From the NCBI GenBank assembly GCA_944386495.1, contig CALXBE010000016.1, forward strand, positions 1 through 51,407: a stretch of DNA of 51,407 bases, in the 5' to 3' direction. Both the position numbers and the translations under genes were made by a program. This DNA is from an uncultured Gemmiger sp. Lineage in GTDB: Bacteria; Bacillota; Clostridia; Oscillospirales; Ruminococcaceae. Under the pieces are notes generated by a model, which was given only the letters and a program-made list of their open reading frames with translations, made no database searches and was not told the DNA's origin. Positions 15,081-23,568 of this stretch are shown here, piece after piece. Every line of letters begins with the position of its first letter. Positions within the stretch are counted from its first letter, which is position 1.

Positions 15081-17066
15081 ATGGCAAAGAAGCAGGAATA
15101 CGGCAACGACAGTATTGTCAGCCTGAAAGGTGCAGACCGGGTCCGCCGCCGCCCCGCCGTTATCTTCGGATCGGACGGAGTGGAAGGGTGCGCCCATTCC
15201 ATTTTTGAGATATTGTCCAACTCCATCGACGAAGCCAAGGAAGGATACGGCGATAAGATCATTCTTACCCGGTTCAAGGACGGCTCTGTCCAGGTGGAGG
15301 ACTTTGGCCGGGGTATGCCGGTAGACTATAACAAAGCCGAGGGCCGGTATAACTGGGAACTGCTCTTCTGCGAAATGTACGCAGGAGGCAAATACGGGGA
15401 CGGGGAGGATAACTACTCCTTCAGCCTGGGCCTGAACGGTCTGGGCCTTTGCGCCACCCAGTACGCCAGCCGGTGGATGAAAGCAGATATCTACCGGGAC
15501 GGTACCCACTACCACCTGGAATTTGAGCGGGGTGAAAATGTGGGCGGCCTGAAAACCGAGCCGGTCAAGGGAAAGAGGACCGGCACCGTCATCCGGTGGA
15601 TGCCGGACACCGAGGTATTCACCGACATCAATGTGCCCCGGGAATACTACCTGGATGTGCTCCGCCGTCAGGCCGTGGTCAATGGGGGAATCTCCCTGAT
15701 TTTCCGGGACGAGCTGACCCCTGACCAGCCCGAGGTGACCTTCTGCTACCAGAACGGAATCAAGGACTATGTGGAGGAGTTTGTGGGCCTGGACGGCCTG
15801 ACCCCCGTGGTGTACGGGGAATCTTCCGCCCGCGGCAGGGACCGGGAGGACCAGCCTGAGTACAATGTGAAGATGAGCGCCGCTTTCTGCTTCTCCAATA
15901 AAAAGCAGCTGCTGGAGTATTATCATAACTCCTCCTGGCTGGAGCATGGCGGCAGCCCGGACAGGGCGGTCAAACTGGCTTTTGTCCAGCAGATCAACCA
16001 GTATCTGAAATCCAAGAATATGTACAAAAAAGGGGAGAGTGCGGTCACCTTCACCGATGTCCAGGACTGTCTGGTGTATGTGTCCTCCACCTTCTCCACC
16101 GCCAACTACACCAGCTACGAGAACCAGACCAAGAAGGCCATCACCAATAAGTTTGTGGCCACTGCCATTACTGAGTTTTTGAAGCGGACCCTGGAAACCT
16201 ACTTCCTGGAAAAACCGGAGGAAGCCCAGAAAATCTGCCAGCAGGTCCTCATCAACAAGCAGAGCCGGGAACAGGCGGAAAAGACCCGTGTAGGCATCAA
16301 GGCCACCCTCACCAATAAGATGGACATGGCCAACCGGGTCCAGAAGTTTGTGGACTGCCGCACCAAGGACCCCAGCCGCCGGGAACTCTATATCGTGGAG
16401 GGTGACTCCGCTATGGGCGCCGTCAAGACCAGCCGGGACAGTGAGTACCAAGCCATTATGCCTATCCGTGGCAAAATCCTCAACTGCCTCAAGGCTGACT
16501 ATTCCCGTATCTTCAAGAGCGATATCATCACCGACCTGATTCGGGTCATGGGCTGCGGGGTAGAACTGGGCGGCAAACAGAAGAGCAAGGATCTGGCTAC
16601 CTTTGATTTAGGGAATCTGCGGTTTAACAAAATCATTATCTGTACCGACGCCGATGTGGACGGCTACCAGATCCGCACCCTGGTGCTGACCATGCTTTAC
16701 CGGCTTACCCCCACCCTTATTAAGGAGGGGTATGTGTATATTGCTGAATCTCCCCTTTACGAAATCACCACCAAGAACCGCACCTACTTTGCCTACAACG
16801 AACCGGAGAAGACTGATATTCTGGCCCGGATCGGAAAGGAAAAGTATACCATCCAGCGAAGCAAAGGTCTGGGTGAAAACGACCCCGAGATGATGTGGCT
16901 CACCACCATGAACCCGGAAAGCCGCCGTCTCATCAAGGTCCAGCCCACCGATGCAGACCACACCGCCCAGGTGTTTGACCTGCTGCTGGGGGACAACCTG
17001 GCAGGCCGTAAGCAGTATATTGCAGACCACGGCAGCGAGTATATGGATGACCTGGATGTAAGCTGA
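15081..17066 (+). CDS. Type IIA topoisomerase subunit B (ParE-like, divergent)
   Basis: A 661-residue ATPase subunit. The GHKL fold shows EILSNSIDEAKEG (catalytic Glu and Asn), DFGRGMPVD, and LGLNGLGLCATQ where canonical proteins have GGLHGVGAS. The TOPRIM domain has VEGDSA (Glu440), MPIRGKILN and CTDADVDGYQIR. All key acidic residues are kept, but the glycine loop and surrounding blocks differ from mainstream GyrB. With the ParC-like partner 16 bases downstream it should form a heterotetramer that passes DNA duplexes, decatenating or relaxing DNA. It is either topoisomerase IV or a clade-specific second type IIA enzyme. Confidence 0.85.
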   Translation: MAKKQEYGNDSIVSLKGADRVRRRPAVIFGSDGVEGCAHSIFEILSNSIDEAKEGYGDKIILTRFKDGSVQVEDFGRGMPVDYNKAEGRYNWELLFCEMYAGGKYGDGEDNYSFSLGLNGLGLCATQYASRWMKADIYRDGTHYHLEFERGENVGGLKTEPVKGKRTGTVIRWMPDTEVFTDINVPREYYLDVLRRQAVVNGGISLIFRDELTPDQPEVTFCYQNGIKDYVEEFVGLDGLTPVVYGESSARGRDREDQPEYNVKMSAAFCFSNKKQLLEYYHNSSWLEHGGSPDRAVKLAFVQQINQYLKSKNMYKKGESAVTFTDVQDCLVYVSSTFSTANYTSYENQTKKAITNKFVATAITEFLKRTLETYFLEKPEEAQKICQQVLINKQSREQAEKTRVGIKATLTNKMDMANRVQKFVDCRTKDPSRRELYIVEGDSAMGAVKTSRDSEYQAIMPIRGKILNCLKADYSRIFKSDIITDLIRVMGCGVELGGKQKSKDLATFDLGNLRFNKIIICTDADVDGYQIRTLVLTMLYRLTPTLIKEGYVYIAESPLYEITTKNRTYFAYNEPEKTDILARIGKEKYTIQRSKGLGENDPEMMWLTTMNPESRRLIKVQPTDADHTAQVFDLLLGDNLAGRKQYIADHGSEYMDDLDVS

Positions 17067-17082
17067 GAAAGGAGAGGAAAGA

Positions 17083-19326
17083 ATGGCAAGAAAAAAAGAA
17101 AAGAAAACTGCCCCTGTCCGTCCTCAGCTGGGAGAAGGGGTAGAAATTCTCAACGCGGGTACGGTGCTGGAGGACCCTATCACCAACACTCTGGAATCCA
17201 ACTATATGCCCTACGCCATGAGCGTTATCGTCTCCCGGGCCCTGCCTGAGATTGACGGATTCAAGCCTGCCCACCGGAAGCTCCTTTACACCATGTACGG
17301 GATGAAGCTGCTGGGGCCCACCCGTACCAAGAGCGCCAACATCGTGGGCAGCACCATGCACCTGAACCCTCACGGCGATGCTGCCATTTACGAAACCATG
17401 GTCCGTATGGGCCGGGGAAACGAAAGCCTGCTGGTTCCCTATGTGGACAGCAAGGGTAACTTTGGTAAGGCATACAGCCGGGACATGGCCTACGCCGCCG
17501 CCCGGTATACCGAAGCCAAGCTGGAGCCTGTCTGTGAGGAGCTGTTCCGGGACATTGACAAGGACACGGTGGATTTTATCCCCAACTATGACGGTACCAC
17601 CACCGAGCCCACCATGCTTCCCGTAACTTTCCCCACCATCCTGGCCAACAATACCCTGGGTATTGCGGTAGGTATGGCCAGCAACATCTGTTCCTTCAAC
17701 CTGACCGAGCTGTGTGAGACCACCGTGGCCCTGATGAAGGACCCGGACCATGACCTGTCCACCACTCTGCCTGCTCCCGACTTTGTGGGAGGCGGCCAGA
17801 TTCTCTACGACCAGGCCGAGATGGAATCGGTTTATAACCAGGGCCGGGGCTCTATCCGGGTCCGGGCTTCCTGGGAATATGTTCCCGAGGGGAACATGAT
17901 TGAGATTCGGCAGATTCCCCCCACCACCACGGTGGAAGCCATTATGGACAAAATCACCGACCTGGTCAAGCAGGGAAAGGTAAAGGAAATCAGCGATATG
18001 CGGGATGAGACCGACCTGAACGGTCTCAAGCTCACCCTGGACCTGAAACGGGGCCAGGACCCGGAAAAACTGATGGCCAAGCTGTTCAAGGCCACCCCCC
18101 TGGAGGACCCCTTCAGCTGCAACTTCAATGTGCTGGTGGCAGGTCAGCCCCGGGTCATGGGGGTGCGGGAAATCCTCAACGAGTGGGTGGCGTTCCGGAC
18201 CGAGTGTGTCCGCCGCCGCACCTACTTTGATTTGAAGGGGAAGGAAAAGCGGCTCCACCTGCTTCGTGGTCTGGAAGCCATCCTGCTGGACATTGACAAG
18301 GCCATCAAAATCGTCCGGGAGACCCAGGAAGATGCAGAGGTCATCCCCAACCTGATGATTGGCTTTGGAATCGACCAGACCCAGGCAGAATATGTGGCGG
18401 AAATCAAGCTCCGCCATCTGAACCGGGAATACATCCTGAAACGGACCCAGGAAATCCAGGAACTGGAGGAGGAGATCCGCCAGCTCAAGGAGATTCTGGA
18501 TTCTCCCGCTAAAATCAAAAAGGTGATTATCGGGGAACTCCAGGGAGTTGCCAAGAAATATGGCAAACCCCGGCGGAGCCAGATTCTTTACCAGCTGCCC
18601 CAGGAGGAGGACGAGGAACCGGAGGACGAGACCCCCGACTACCCCTGCCACATCTTCTTCACCCGGGAGGGATATTTCAAGAAAATCATTCCTCAGTCCC
18701 TCCGGATGGCCAGCGAGCAGAAACTGAAAGAGGGAGACGAAATCATCTTTACCCAGGAAAGCCACAACACGGCCCAGCTCCTGGTCTTTACCAACAAGTG
18801 CCAGGTGTACAAGACCCGCCTGTCTGAGTTTGCGGACTGCCGGGCCAGCGCCATGGGCGATTACCTTCCCAGCAAGCTGTCCATGGAAGAAGGGGAGGTC
18901 CCTGTCTTCCGTGCTGTAACCGATGATTACCAGGGCTATCTCCTGTTCTTCTTCCAGAACGGAAAATGCGCCAAAGTCCCCCTGGAAAGCTACGCCACCA
19001 AGACCAACCGGAAAAAGCTGCTCAAAGCGTACAGCGATAAAGCCCCCCTGGCAGCAGCCATTCAGATCGTGGAGGAGACCGAGCTGGCCATCCGAACCTC
19101 CGCTGACCGTATGCTTCTGGTGGGTACCGCTCAGATTCCTGCCAAGGCAACCAAGGACACCGCAGGCGTTTCTGTGATTACCCTGAAAAAGAATCAGACC
19201 ATTCAGAGCGTTCAGCCTGCCCAGAATATGGAACTGTCCAACCCCCACCGGTACCGTGTCCGGACCCTTCCCGCAGCGGGAGCCCTGCTCCGGGAGGAAG
19301 ATCTGGTCCAGCAGCTGACTTTGTAA
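17083..19326 (+). CDS. Type IIA topoisomerase subunit A (ParC-like, divergent)
   Basis: A 747-residue DNA-cleaving subunit. The catalytic tyrosine is Tyr142 in AAARYTEAKL. The quinolone-binding region reads NPHGDAAIYE, with Asn95 for the usual His of HPHGD, Ala100 at the E. coli Ser83 position and Glu104 at the Asp87 position. EPTMLPVTFPTILANNTLGIAVGMASNI matches the family. The long coiled-coil gate is near residues 390-490. The C-terminal pinwheel has several blades (for example FFTREGYFKKII and LLVFTNKCQVYK) but no GyrA-box (QRRGGKG), which argues for topo IV-like activity rather than gyrase. It forms an operon with the B subunit. Confidence 0.87.
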   Translation: MARKKEKKTAPVRPQLGEGVEILNAGTVLEDPITNTLESNYMPYAMSVIVSRALPEIDGFKPAHRKLLYTMYGMKLLGPTRTKSANIVGSTMHLNPHGDAAIYETMVRMGRGNESLLVPYVDSKGNFGKAYSRDMAYAAARYTEAKLEPVCEELFRDIDKDTVDFIPNYDGTTTEPTMLPVTFPTILANNTLGIAVGMASNICSFNLTELCETTVALMKDPDHDLSTTLPAPDFVGGGQILYDQAEMESVYNQGRGSIRVRASWEYVPEGNMIEIRQIPPTTTVEAIMDKITDLVKQGKVKEISDMRDETDLNGLKLTLDLKRGQDPEKLMAKLFKATPLEDPFSCNFNVLVAGQPRVMGVREILNEWVAFRTECVRRRTYFDLKGKEKRLHLLRGLEAILLDIDKAIKIVRETQEDAEVIPNLMIGFGIDQTQAEYVAEIKLRHLNREYILKRTQEIQELEEEIRQLKEILDSPAKIKKVIIGELQGVAKKYGKPRRSQILYQLPQEEDEEPEDETPDYPCHIFFTREGYFKKIIPQSLRMASEQKLKEGDEIIFTQESHNTAQLLVFTNKCQVYKTRLSEFADCRASAMGDYLPSKLSMEEGEVPVFRAVTDDYQGYLLFFFQNGKCAKVPLESYATKTNRKKLLKAYSDKAPLAAAIQIVEETELAIRTSADRMLLVGTAQIPAKATKDTAGVSVITLKKNQTIQSVQPAQNMELSNPHRYRVRTLPAAGALLREEDLVQQLTL

Positions 19327-19409
19327 GGGAAAATGGGAAAATCCCTTGCAATTCCCGGTTTTCTGTGATAGTATATTATCCGTATTACACCCGAAGGAGC
19401 GTTTAAAAT

Positions 19410-19658
19410 ATGTCTATGATCGAGATTGTAAGCGGTGCTGTCCTCATTCTGGCCGCTGTTATCATTATTGCGTTCGTACTTCTCCAGGAGCCTAAGGGCC
19501 GGGGCCTGTCCGGTGCCATCATGGGCGGCTCTGCCGATATGATGGGTGCCCGGGGTGCAACCAATGAGGCTAAGATGGCTAACCTGACCAAGGTGTTTGG
19601 TGTTATCTTCGCCGTGGTTTGCCTGGCCGTCTGCATTATCAGCGGCAGACTGGGCTGA
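19410..19658 (+). CDS. secG: Protein-export translocase subunit SecG
   Basis: An 82-residue membrane protein, normal SecG size. Two hydrophobic helices (about 6-26 and 58-77) flank the hallmark LLQEPKGRGLSGAIMGG loop. It assists SecYE/SecA during preprotein export. The secG-rnr order is widely conserved in Firmicutes. An 83-base gap after the topoisomerase operon contains AT-rich promoter-like sequence (TTGCAA at 19346, TATATT at 19372, spacing too long to be convincing). Confidence 0.93.
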   Translation: MSMIEIVSGAVLILAAVIIIAFVLLQEPKGRGLSGAIMGGSADMMGARGATNEAKMANLTKVFGVIFAVVCLAVCIISGRLG

Positions 19659-19673
19659 TTTGATTTAACAACC

Positions 19674-19730
19674 GGACCCGCTGTGGGACCTTGGGCTGTG
19701 GAGCCTGGGGCCTGGGCGGGTCCTTTTTTT
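19674..19730 (+). terminator. Terminator or attenuator between secG and rnr
   Basis: GGACCCGC (19674-19681) pairs with GCGGGTCC (19716-19723), followed by seven T. The 34-base interior can fold further (GGCT/AGCC). Only 19 bases lie between it and rnr and no promoter is visible after it, so rnr expression may depend on read-through. Confidence 0.8.
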
Positions 19731-19749
19731 CAAAGGTAAAGAGAAATCC

Positions 19750-21873
19750 ATGTCCATTAAAAGTAAAGTGATTCAAGAGCTGTCCCGCCGCCCCCGACGG
19801 ATGGGAGAGCTGAAAAAGAAGCTGGGAAATGACCGGAAGGTCCTGGCCGCAGTAAATGAACTGGAAAAACAGGGCAAGCTGTCCCGGCGGGACGGGATGC
19901 TGGTCCTCACCGGTAAAAAGGAACTGATGGCTGAGCTGGAGGACGCCATTCCCTGCACCCTGGCCAAGCTGGGCGCTACCTTTGGCTTTGCCACTCGGGA
20001 TGATGGGGAAGGGGACATCTTTATCCCAGGACGGAGCCTGATGGGGGCCATGCCTCAGGACCAGGTGCTGGTCCGCCTTTTCCCCAACCCCCGGGTCCCC
20101 GGTAGTGTGGAAGGGGAAGTGGTGGCCATCACCAAGGAACAGAACCGTTTTGTTGGCGTGATTGCCGAAAACGAGAAGGGGCGGCTGGTCCTCATCCCTG
20201 ACCGGTGCCCGGATACCCCTCTCCTTATTCGGAAAAATGCAGACGGGGGAGCTACGCCCGGCGAAAAAGCTGCGGTGGAAATTCTGGAACGGGGCACCAG
20301 CCACAGCGACCACCGGGCAGGAGTGGCGGTCCGGTTCGGAAACAGCCAGAGTGCCGCCATCTGCATCAAGGGGCTCCTTTATGACCGGGGAATCCAGCGC
20401 CAGTTCCCTGACCTGGTAAAGAAGGAAGCCAAAAAGCTGGAGAATGTTCAGATCACCTCCAAAGACTGGGAGGGCCGCACTGACCTGCGGGACCTGCCCA
20501 TCTTTACCATTGACTCGGAGAGCACCCGGGATATTGACGATGCTGTCAGCTGCCGGGAAATCTCCGGAGGGTATGAGCTTGGGGTCCACATTGCCGATGT
20601 GAGCCATTATGTAACCCCGGGCAGTCAGCTGGACCAGGAAGCCTTCCATCGCGGAACCAGCATTTATTTTGGAGATAAGGTCATTCCCATGCTTCCCAAG
20701 CAGCTTTCCAACGGCATCTGCAGCCTGAATCCCGGAGAGGACCGGCTGGCCCTCAGCTGCCTTATCCGACTGGATTTGAAGGGGAATATCAAGGAATACC
20801 GTTTTGCCAAATCTGTCATTCACAGCCGGGTCAAGGGTGTATATGAGGAAATCAACGCCATCCTGGCAGGACAGGCTTCCCCGGAACTTTACGCAAAATA
20901 CGGGGAGGTATCGGGACAGTTTGACCCCATGCTCCAGCTTTATCATCTCCGAGAAAAACTCCGGGATGAGCGGGGCGGTATGCGGATCGAGAGCAACGAG
21001 TGCAAATTCCTTTTTGACGAGGAAGGGCGCTGCGTGGATATCCTGAAACGGGATCGGGGATTGTCGGAACAGATGATCGAGGAATTTATGCTCCTGGCCA
21101 ACGAATGCGCCGCCAACCTGGCCCGCACCGAGGAATTCCCCCTGGTCTACCGGGTCCATGAGGAACCGGACGCCCAGCGAATGGAGAAACTCCAGACCGT
21201 GCTGGAAGCCTGCGGCCTTCACCCTGTGTTTAAGAAGGCAGTCCCCACCCAGAAGGAACTGGGGGTACTGCTGGATGAGACCCGGGGCACCACCCTGGAA
21301 CGGGCGGTCCACACCGGTGTTCTCCGGAGCATGGCCAAGGCCCGGTATGAGGATAAGCCCCTGGGGCACTTTGGCCTGGCCCTGGAGGACTACGCCCACT
21401 TTACCAGTCCTATTCGCCGGTACCCTGACCTGGCGGTCCACCGGATTCTCACCGATTACCTGGATGGAATGCCCATCTCCCAGCTGAAACAGGAGTATGG
21501 GGAGTTTGTCCGGGAGGCAGGGCTTCAGTCCAGCCAGAAGGAAGGGGAGGCCATGCAGATGGAGCGGGATGCGGACGATCTGTATATGGCCGAGTATATG
21601 CAGTCCCACCTGGGCGAAAGCTATGAGGGAATCGTGTCGGGGGTAACCCGCCGGCGGATTTTTGTGGAGCTTTCCAACGGCGTGGAAGGCAGCCTGGCTG
21701 TGGAGGAACTGTGCAAGGGAGAGCCTGTAGTCCATGAGGGGGTACGGGTGTCCGACCCCATCTCGGGCAAGAGCTGGATGCTGGGCGACCCCATAATGGT
21801 CACCGTGGCTTCGGTTCAGGTGCCTATGGCCAGAATCGACCTGGTTCCCGCCAAGCCCCAGAAAGAAGAATAA
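19750..21873 (+). CDS. rnr: Ribonuclease R
   Basis: A 707-residue 3'-to-5' exoribonuclease that digests structured RNA. Order: an N-terminal winged helix (1-60), cold-shock domains (about 65-230), the RNB catalytic domain with TIDSESTRDIDDAVS (acidic metal ligands) and IADVSHYV, and a C-terminal S1 domain from about residue 615 (GESYEGIVSGVTRRRIFVELSNGVEG). The length is normal for Firmicutes. It sits downstream of secG; smpB, a frequent neighbour, is not in this window. Confidence 0.94.
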   Translation: MSIKSKVIQELSRRPRRMGELKKKLGNDRKVLAAVNELEKQGKLSRRDGMLVLTGKKELMAELEDAIPCTLAKLGATFGFATRDDGEGDIFIPGRSLMGAMPQDQVLVRLFPNPRVPGSVEGEVVAITKEQNRFVGVIAENEKGRLVLIPDRCPDTPLLIRKNADGGATPGEKAAVEILERGTSHSDHRAGVAVRFGNSQSAAICIKGLLYDRGIQRQFPDLVKKEAKKLENVQITSKDWEGRTDLRDLPIFTIDSESTRDIDDAVSCREISGGYELGVHIADVSHYVTPGSQLDQEAFHRGTSIYFGDKVIPMLPKQLSNGICSLNPGEDRLALSCLIRLDLKGNIKEYRFAKSVIHSRVKGVYEEINAILAGQASPELYAKYGEVSGQFDPMLQLYHLREKLRDERGGMRIESNECKFLFDEEGRCVDILKRDRGLSEQMIEEFMLLANECAANLARTEEFPLVYRVHEEPDAQRMEKLQTVLEACGLHPVFKKAVPTQKELGVLLDETRGTTLERAVHTGVLRSMAKARYEDKPLGHFGLALEDYAHFTSPIRRYPDLAVHRILTDYLDGMPISQLKQEYGEFVREAGLQSSQKEGEAMQMERDADDLYMAEYMQSHLGESYEGIVSGVTRRRIFVELSNGVEGSLAVEELCKGEPVVHEGVRVSDPISGKSWMLGDPIMVTVASVQVPMARIDLVPAKPQKEE

Positions 21874-21881
21874 GCATTGAA

Positions 21882-21922
21882 AATTCCCGGCAGACTTTTT
21901 CTTGTCTGCCGGGAATTTTTTC
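21882..21922 (+). terminator. Terminator of rnr
   Basis: AATTCCCGGCAGAC (21882-21895) pairs perfectly with GTCTGCCGGGAATT (21904-21917), then a T-run. Very strong. Confidence 0.93.
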
Positions 21923-21941
21923 TTTCTCTCCTGCATACAAT
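21913..21941 (+). promoter_or_regulatory. Candidate sigma-E (sporulation) promoter of DUF2508-bofA
   Basis: CATACAAT (21934-21941) matches the sigma-E -10 element. Thirteen bases upstream, GAATTTTT (21913-21920) matches the -35 pattern GHATANNT in all but one specified base. The -35 overlaps the rnr terminator. In B. subtilis, bofA belongs to the sigma-E regulon, which supports the reading. No sigma-A promoter is evident. The call rests on pattern matching by eye. Confidence 0.5.
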
Positions 21942-21978
21942 GTGAGCAGACCAAAACAGAAAGTGGGAGTAGGAAGAA

Positions 21979-22209
21979 ATGAAAGTCAGTCACTTGAAAT
22001 ATGATCCGGAGCTGCAGCGGTATCAACCGGACCTGGAGCAGGAACTGCGGGACTGTCTGCGCCAGCTGGAGTATAACCAGAACTGGTTTGATTTGGAGAC
22101 AGAGCCGGAATTGATTGAGCAGAGAATCTATGAACGGGAAGCCCTGCGGTGCCGGTATCGGTATCTGCTCCGGCGGGCCAGGGACCTGGGACTGCGGGCG
22201 GTGGTGTAA
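21979..22209 (+). CDS. DUF2508 (YaaL-like) protein
   Basis: A 76-residue acidic/basic helical protein. The block NWFDLETEPELIEQRIYEREALRCRYRYLLRRARDLG is the DUF2508 signature found in B. subtilis YaaL, which also precedes bofA. The function is unknown. The stop TAA overlaps the bofA start by one base, so translation is coupled. Likely expressed with bofA in the mother cell if the sigma-E-like promoter is real. Confidence 0.82.
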   Translation: MKVSHLKYDPELQRYQPDLEQELRDCLRQLEYNQNWFDLETEPELIEQRIYEREALRCRYRYLLRRARDLGLRAVV

Positions 22210-22451
22210 TGGGTTACTGGATGGCAGGAGGGGGCTGCCTGGCCCTGGTACTGGCGGCAGCCCGGCAGGAACCACACCCGTTTCGGGCAGTCATTACCAG
22301 CGCCATCGGAGGGATCGCCGCCCTGGCGGCGGTGAACGGCCTGGCTGCGGCCACCGGTGTCAGCCTGGCCTTGAACCCTTTATCAGTGCTGGTCAGCCTG
22401 GTGCTGGGAGCCCCCGGAGTGGTGGGAATGCTCCTTTTGAATCTTCTCTGA
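22209..22451 (+). CDS. bofA: BofA-family pro-sigma-K processing inhibitor
   Basis: An 80-residue, almost wholly hydrophobic protein with two to three membrane segments and the typical NPLSVLVSLVLGAPGVVGMLLLNLL end. In B. subtilis, BofA holds the SpoIVFB protease inactive in the outer forespore membrane and so times sigma-K activation. Family members also occur in lineages whose sporulation is incomplete. The ATG at 22209 overlaps the DUF2508 stop. It marks a spore-forming ancestry. Confidence 0.82.
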   Translation: MGYWMAGGGCLALVLAAARQEPHPFRAVITSAIGGIAALAAVNGLAAATGVSLALNPLSVLVSLVLGAPGVVGMLLLNLL

Positions 22452-22455
22452 AAAA

Positions 22456-22494
22456 CAGCCCTCTGCCGGATTTCCGGCGGGGGGCTGGTGGTTT
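22456..22494 (+). terminator. Probable terminator of bofA
   Basis: CAGCCC (22456-22461) with GGGCTG (22482-22487) encloses GCCGGA/TCCGGC (22465-22470 with 22473-22478). Only a short T-run (GGTTTT) follows. Confidence 0.55.
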
Positions 22495-22505
22495 TCCGGA
22501 GCAAA

Positions 22506-22534
22506 TTGACAGTGAAAATGCGGGATGATACAAT
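22506..22534 (+). promoter_or_regulatory. Promoter of the oxidoreductase pair
   Basis: Consensus TTGACA (22506-22511), 17 bases, TACAAT (22529-22534). AGAGGAGG follows 18 bases later as the ribosome site. Confidence 0.85.
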
Positions 22535-22567
22535 GAGCCTAATCAGAAAAAGAGGAGGCTCACCGCC

Positions 22568-23551
22568 ATGAAGCTGGGAATCATCGGAGCAGGAAAAATC
22601 GTAAAGGAATTTCTGCCTAGCCTGACAAAAATAGAAGGATTGGAAATCACGGGGATTATGAGCACCCCTAAAAGCCTGGACAAGGTAAAAGCCCTGGCCG
22701 CAGAATATGGCATCCCTCACGGGGTGGCAACCTTTGAGGAGCTCTGCGCCACCGGAATGGACACCGTTTATGTGGCTGTTCCCAACCATCTCCATTTTGA
22801 GTACGGAAAAAAGTCATTGGAGCGGGGGCTCCATGTGATTCTGGAAAAGCCCATCACCGCCAACATTAGGGAGGCGGAGGAACTGGCTGCCCTGGCCCGG
22901 GAAAAGAAGCTTTTCCTGTTTGAGGCCATCACCACTCCGCACCTGGGCAACTATCAGAAAATCCGGGAATGGCTGCCCCGGATCGGACCCATCAAGCTGG
23001 TCCAAAGCCAGTTCACCCAGTATTCTCCCCGGTATGATGATTTCCGGGAGAGGAAGACAGTGCCCGCCTTTGACCCGGCTCAGGCAGGGGGCGTGCTGAT
23101 GGATTTGGGGCTGTACACCCTTCATTTTATAATGGACCTTTTCGGGATGCCGCAGCAGGCCGTCTACTTTCCCAATATGGAACTGGGAAGCGACACCAGC
23201 GGCGTCATTCACCTGAACTATGGCAGTTTCCAGGGACTTTGCGTAGCTGCCAAGGATGGCCAGGGAATCACAGGGGGAATGATTCAGGGAACGGAAGGGT
23301 ATATCCAGTCCCTGGAACTGCCCAATTCCGTGGGGAAGGTAGTTCTCGCCATGCGGGATGGGACCCGGGAAGAGTACGACGACGGAATGTGCGAAACCAG
23401 AGCTATCCCCGAGTTTACTGCCTTTACGGAAGCCATCCGGGACAAGGACTATGAATTCGGGGAAAAGTGCCTGGAGGAAAGTCTGAATGTCTGCCGGGTT
23501 ATGACGGAGGTCCGTCTGGCAGCAGGGATCCGTTTCCCCGGGGAAATGTAA
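22568..23551 (+). CDS. Gfo/Idh/MocA-family oxidoreductase (first of pair)
   Basis: A 327-residue NAD(P)-dependent dehydrogenase of the sugar/inositol family. The N-terminal Rossmann fold begins LGIIGAGKIVKEF (GxGxxx), and the LEKPITAN motif (near residue 95) supplies the conserved lysine. The C-terminal alpha/beta domain contains GGVLMDLGLYTLHFIMDLFG. The substrate cannot be predicted; sugars, inositols and their derivatives are usual. It is followed after 17 bases by a second, distantly similar family member under the same promoter. Confidence 0.85.
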   Translation: MKLGIIGAGKIVKEFLPSLTKIEGLEITGIMSTPKSLDKVKALAAEYGIPHGVATFEELCATGMDTVYVAVPNHLHFEYGKKSLERGLHVILEKPITANIREAEELAALAREKKLFLFEAITTPHLGNYQKIREWLPRIGPIKLVQSQFTQYSPRYDDFRERKTVPAFDPAQAGGVLMDLGLYTLHFIMDLFGMPQQAVYFPNMELGSDTSGVIHLNYGSFQGLCVAAKDGQGITGGMIQGTEGYIQSLELPNSVGKVVLAMRDGTREEYDDGMCETRAIPEFTAFTEAIRDKDYEFGEKCLEESLNVCRVMTEVRLAAGIRFPGEM

Positions 23552-23568
23552 TGGGGGGAGAGGTCTGC

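Noticed and set aside
19639-22275. Very long open frame on the minus strand opposite rnr and secG
   Set aside because: It is the mirror of genuine rnr codons, has no plausible domain, and crosses the secG end, terminators and DUF2508. The same applies to long antisense frames opposite ftsH, rnj, parC and gdhA.
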